Assembly (NCBI GenBank): GCA_016788045.1
Contig: JAEUTG010000034.1
Span: 1 to 64,000 of the forward strand
Length of the DNA: 64,000 bases
Source: Bacteroidales bacterium
GTDB lineage: Bacteria > Bacteroidota > Bacteroidia > Bacteroidales > Lentimicrobiaceae
Direction of reading: 5' to 3'
Part shown: in pieces, positions 62,833-64,000 of the stretch
Layout: each line of letters opens with the position of its first letter
Numbering within the stretch: the stretch's first letter is position 1
Notes under the pieces: generated by a model
Seen by the model: the letters and a program-made list of their open reading frames with translations, nothing else
What the model was told of the DNA's origin: nothing
Databases searched by the model: none
Program-made: the position numbers and the translations under genes

Positions 62833-64000
62833 TTACTGGATCTTATCCAGCTGGTTGTCGGTCCCTTTTTTGGTAAGGGTAATGAAGCAGGCGAGGATGA
62901 AAAACCGTCCGGAGCCCGGGATCAGGGTGGTGCTGCGGTAAATCCCCGAATCATCGGGCACACTGGCGTATCTTTTCCCGAACTCCTGTCTGAAACCGGG
63001 GATGTTGGTTACGGCTCCGTAAAGAATGATGTTGGGCCGGTAAAGAAAGCTCCAGCTCATGTCAAGGGTTTGATAGGCGATGGTGCGTTCCCCGTTGAAT
63101 TCCTGACTGTTGGGGTCGTTGTAAACCCGGGGCGATGAGTATTTGTAGTTCAACCCGGCATAGGAGCGGATTTTTCCGAACCAGTGTTTGTAAACCACTG
63201 CAAGGTTATGCCTGCTGGCGAAGCCCGGAATGGCGGTTTCAGGGTAGTTTCGGTAGTTTCGTTTCGTGTCGAGGAAGGAATAGGAGATCCAGTAATCCCC
63301 ATATTTAATGGTTTTTTTATCACGCCAGAAAACATCAACTCCGCGGGCATAACCGTCTCCGCTGTTATCGTAGCTTTCAGCGAGATAAAAAGCCGGGTCG
63401 TTCAGCTTTGATAAATGGCTGTAATCTTTGTAATACAGTTCCGTTCTGAGTGTCCGGTCGTTTTTCGACATCTGATAACTGAACGTGTAGTGATCTGCCC
63501 TTTCGAAATCCAGTTGATCTGTGTAAATGAGGTAATCGTCGGTCGGGTTCTGGTAAAACCACCCCCAGGCTGCCGAAAACTGGCTGTTGTTGTCAATCTT
63601 CCAGGCCGCGGTAAGCCGGGGTGTTAAACTGGTGCGGTTCAGGTAGTCTGAGTATTCAAGCCTTGCCCCGGCCCTGACCACAAACTTCTTCGATGCGTAA
63701 AATTCACCTTCCGTAAAGGCAGCGAAAGCATTGTTGGTGTATTGATAGGCAAAGGTGTCGGCCGGAGTGCGGAAGGTCTGTTTTAAGGTCCGGTTAAACC
63801 ATTCAGCGCCTCCCTTCAGGGTAATTTTGCTGCTCACCTCATCCGAAATCACTTCTTTCAGATGAAAACCGGACAGTTCTTTGTTGAAATCGGTTTCTTC
63901 AAAAGCGACATCGTCCTTGTCCGAAGTGAATGAGGCGGAGGTCGTGGAAGTCCACTTCTGTCCGAGCTTGTTCCGGTAAGAGGTGTTGACGAAAAAATTG
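62833..64000 (-). CDS. TonB-dependent receptor beta-barrel, partial (5' end outside window)
   Basis: At least 388 residues of an outer-membrane beta-barrel are present. The frame is open to the window edge at 64000 and continues upstream as NFFVNTSYRNKLGQ, so the plug domain lies beyond. Strand patterns such as FAAFTEGEFYASKKFVVRAGARLEYSDYLNRTSLTPRL, AAWGWFYQNPTDDYLIY and KHWFGKIRSYAGLNYKYSS are typical of TonB-dependent receptors. The ligand is unknown. The barrel ends in FFILACFITLTKKG plus a short tail. The secreted protein and two-component genes follow on the same strand. Confidence 0.85.
   Translation of the reverse strand, partial: NFFVNTSYRNKLGQKWTSTTSASFTSDKDDVAFEETDFNKELSGFHLKEVISDEVSSKITLKGGAEWFNRTLKQTFRTPADTFAYQYTNNAFAAFTEGEFYASKKFVVRAGARLEYSDYLNRTSLTPRLTAAWKIDNNSQFSAAWGWFYQNPTDDYLIYTDQLDFERADHYTFSYQMSKNDRTLRTELYYKDYSHLSKLNDPAFYLAESYDNSGDGYARGVDVFWRDKKTIKYGDYWISYSFLDTKRNYRNYPETAIPGFASRHNLAVVYKHWFGKIRSYAGLNYKYSSPRVYNDPNSQEFNGERTIAYQTLDMSWSFLYRPNIILYGAVTNIPGFRQEFGKRYASVPDDSGIYRSTTLIPGSGRFFILACFITLTKKGTDNQLDKIQ

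Overview
The window comes from a Bacteroidota chromosome, most likely an anaerobic or facultative member of Bacteroidales. I infer this from protein families typical of the phylum: two type IX secretion (T9SS) sorting tails, a TonB-dependent receptor, LytS/LytTR signalling, a Wza/BY-kinase export pair and the single-chain GlyS. Shine-Dalgarno sequences are generally absent, and several genes have TAnnTTTG-type -7 promoter elements. The species cannot be named from sequence alone. Coding density is high, and most genes are ordinary housekeeping genes in short operons.

Layout. 0.2-6.8 kb: tetR-tolC-MFP-RND efflux operon. 6.9-12 kb: an ICMT-like methyltransferase, a GT-C membrane glycosyltransferase, pheS and two tandem secreted cyclophilins. 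12-20.8 kb: GH3 beta-glucosidase, thymidine kinase, M28 peptidase, rsmI, a TonB-C-like small secreted protein, a Nudix hydrolase, ElbB and an SRAP protein. 20.9-25.8 kb: lipoprotein-VirK-YdcF operon, then mrdA-rodA for cell elongation. 25.9-32.8 kb: peptide ABC ATPase, lone receiver, RNase R, iron-type alcohol dehydrogenase and an unknown membrane protein. 32.9-39.1 kb: cysC-cysD-cysN, then the wza-like/BY-kinase pair, all on the minus strand. 39.3-52.9 kb: miaB, topA, a metal-site-defective arginase-fold protein, ruvC, a flippase-like membrane protein, GT2, CDF transporter, ispD, queA, prs, rplY and pth. 52.9-58.4 kb: a repeat-rich accessory patch with two T9SS-tailed genes, an lspA relic and glyS. 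58.5-60.2 kb: tryptophanase behind a probable leader-peptide region. 60.2-64 kb: an operon of a TonB-dependent receptor (cut by the window edge), a secreted helical protein, a LytS-type kinase and a LytTR regulator.

The most interesting signals are these. (1) The tryptophanase leader region has a promoter, a 26-codon ORF ending in UGA, and then a G-poor pyrimidine-rich tract. It copies the architecture of the Rho-dependent tna leader of enterobacteria, but its peptide has no tryptophan. (2) An lspA C-terminal relic and an apparently 5'-truncated T9SS gene face each other, as if one rearrangement removed both 5' ends. (3) The arginase-fold protein beside topA has lost three of six metal ligands. 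(4) The BY-kinase ends in ten perfect Tyr-Gly repeats. I found no CRISPR array, prophage, intact insertion sequence, rRNA or tRNA gene.
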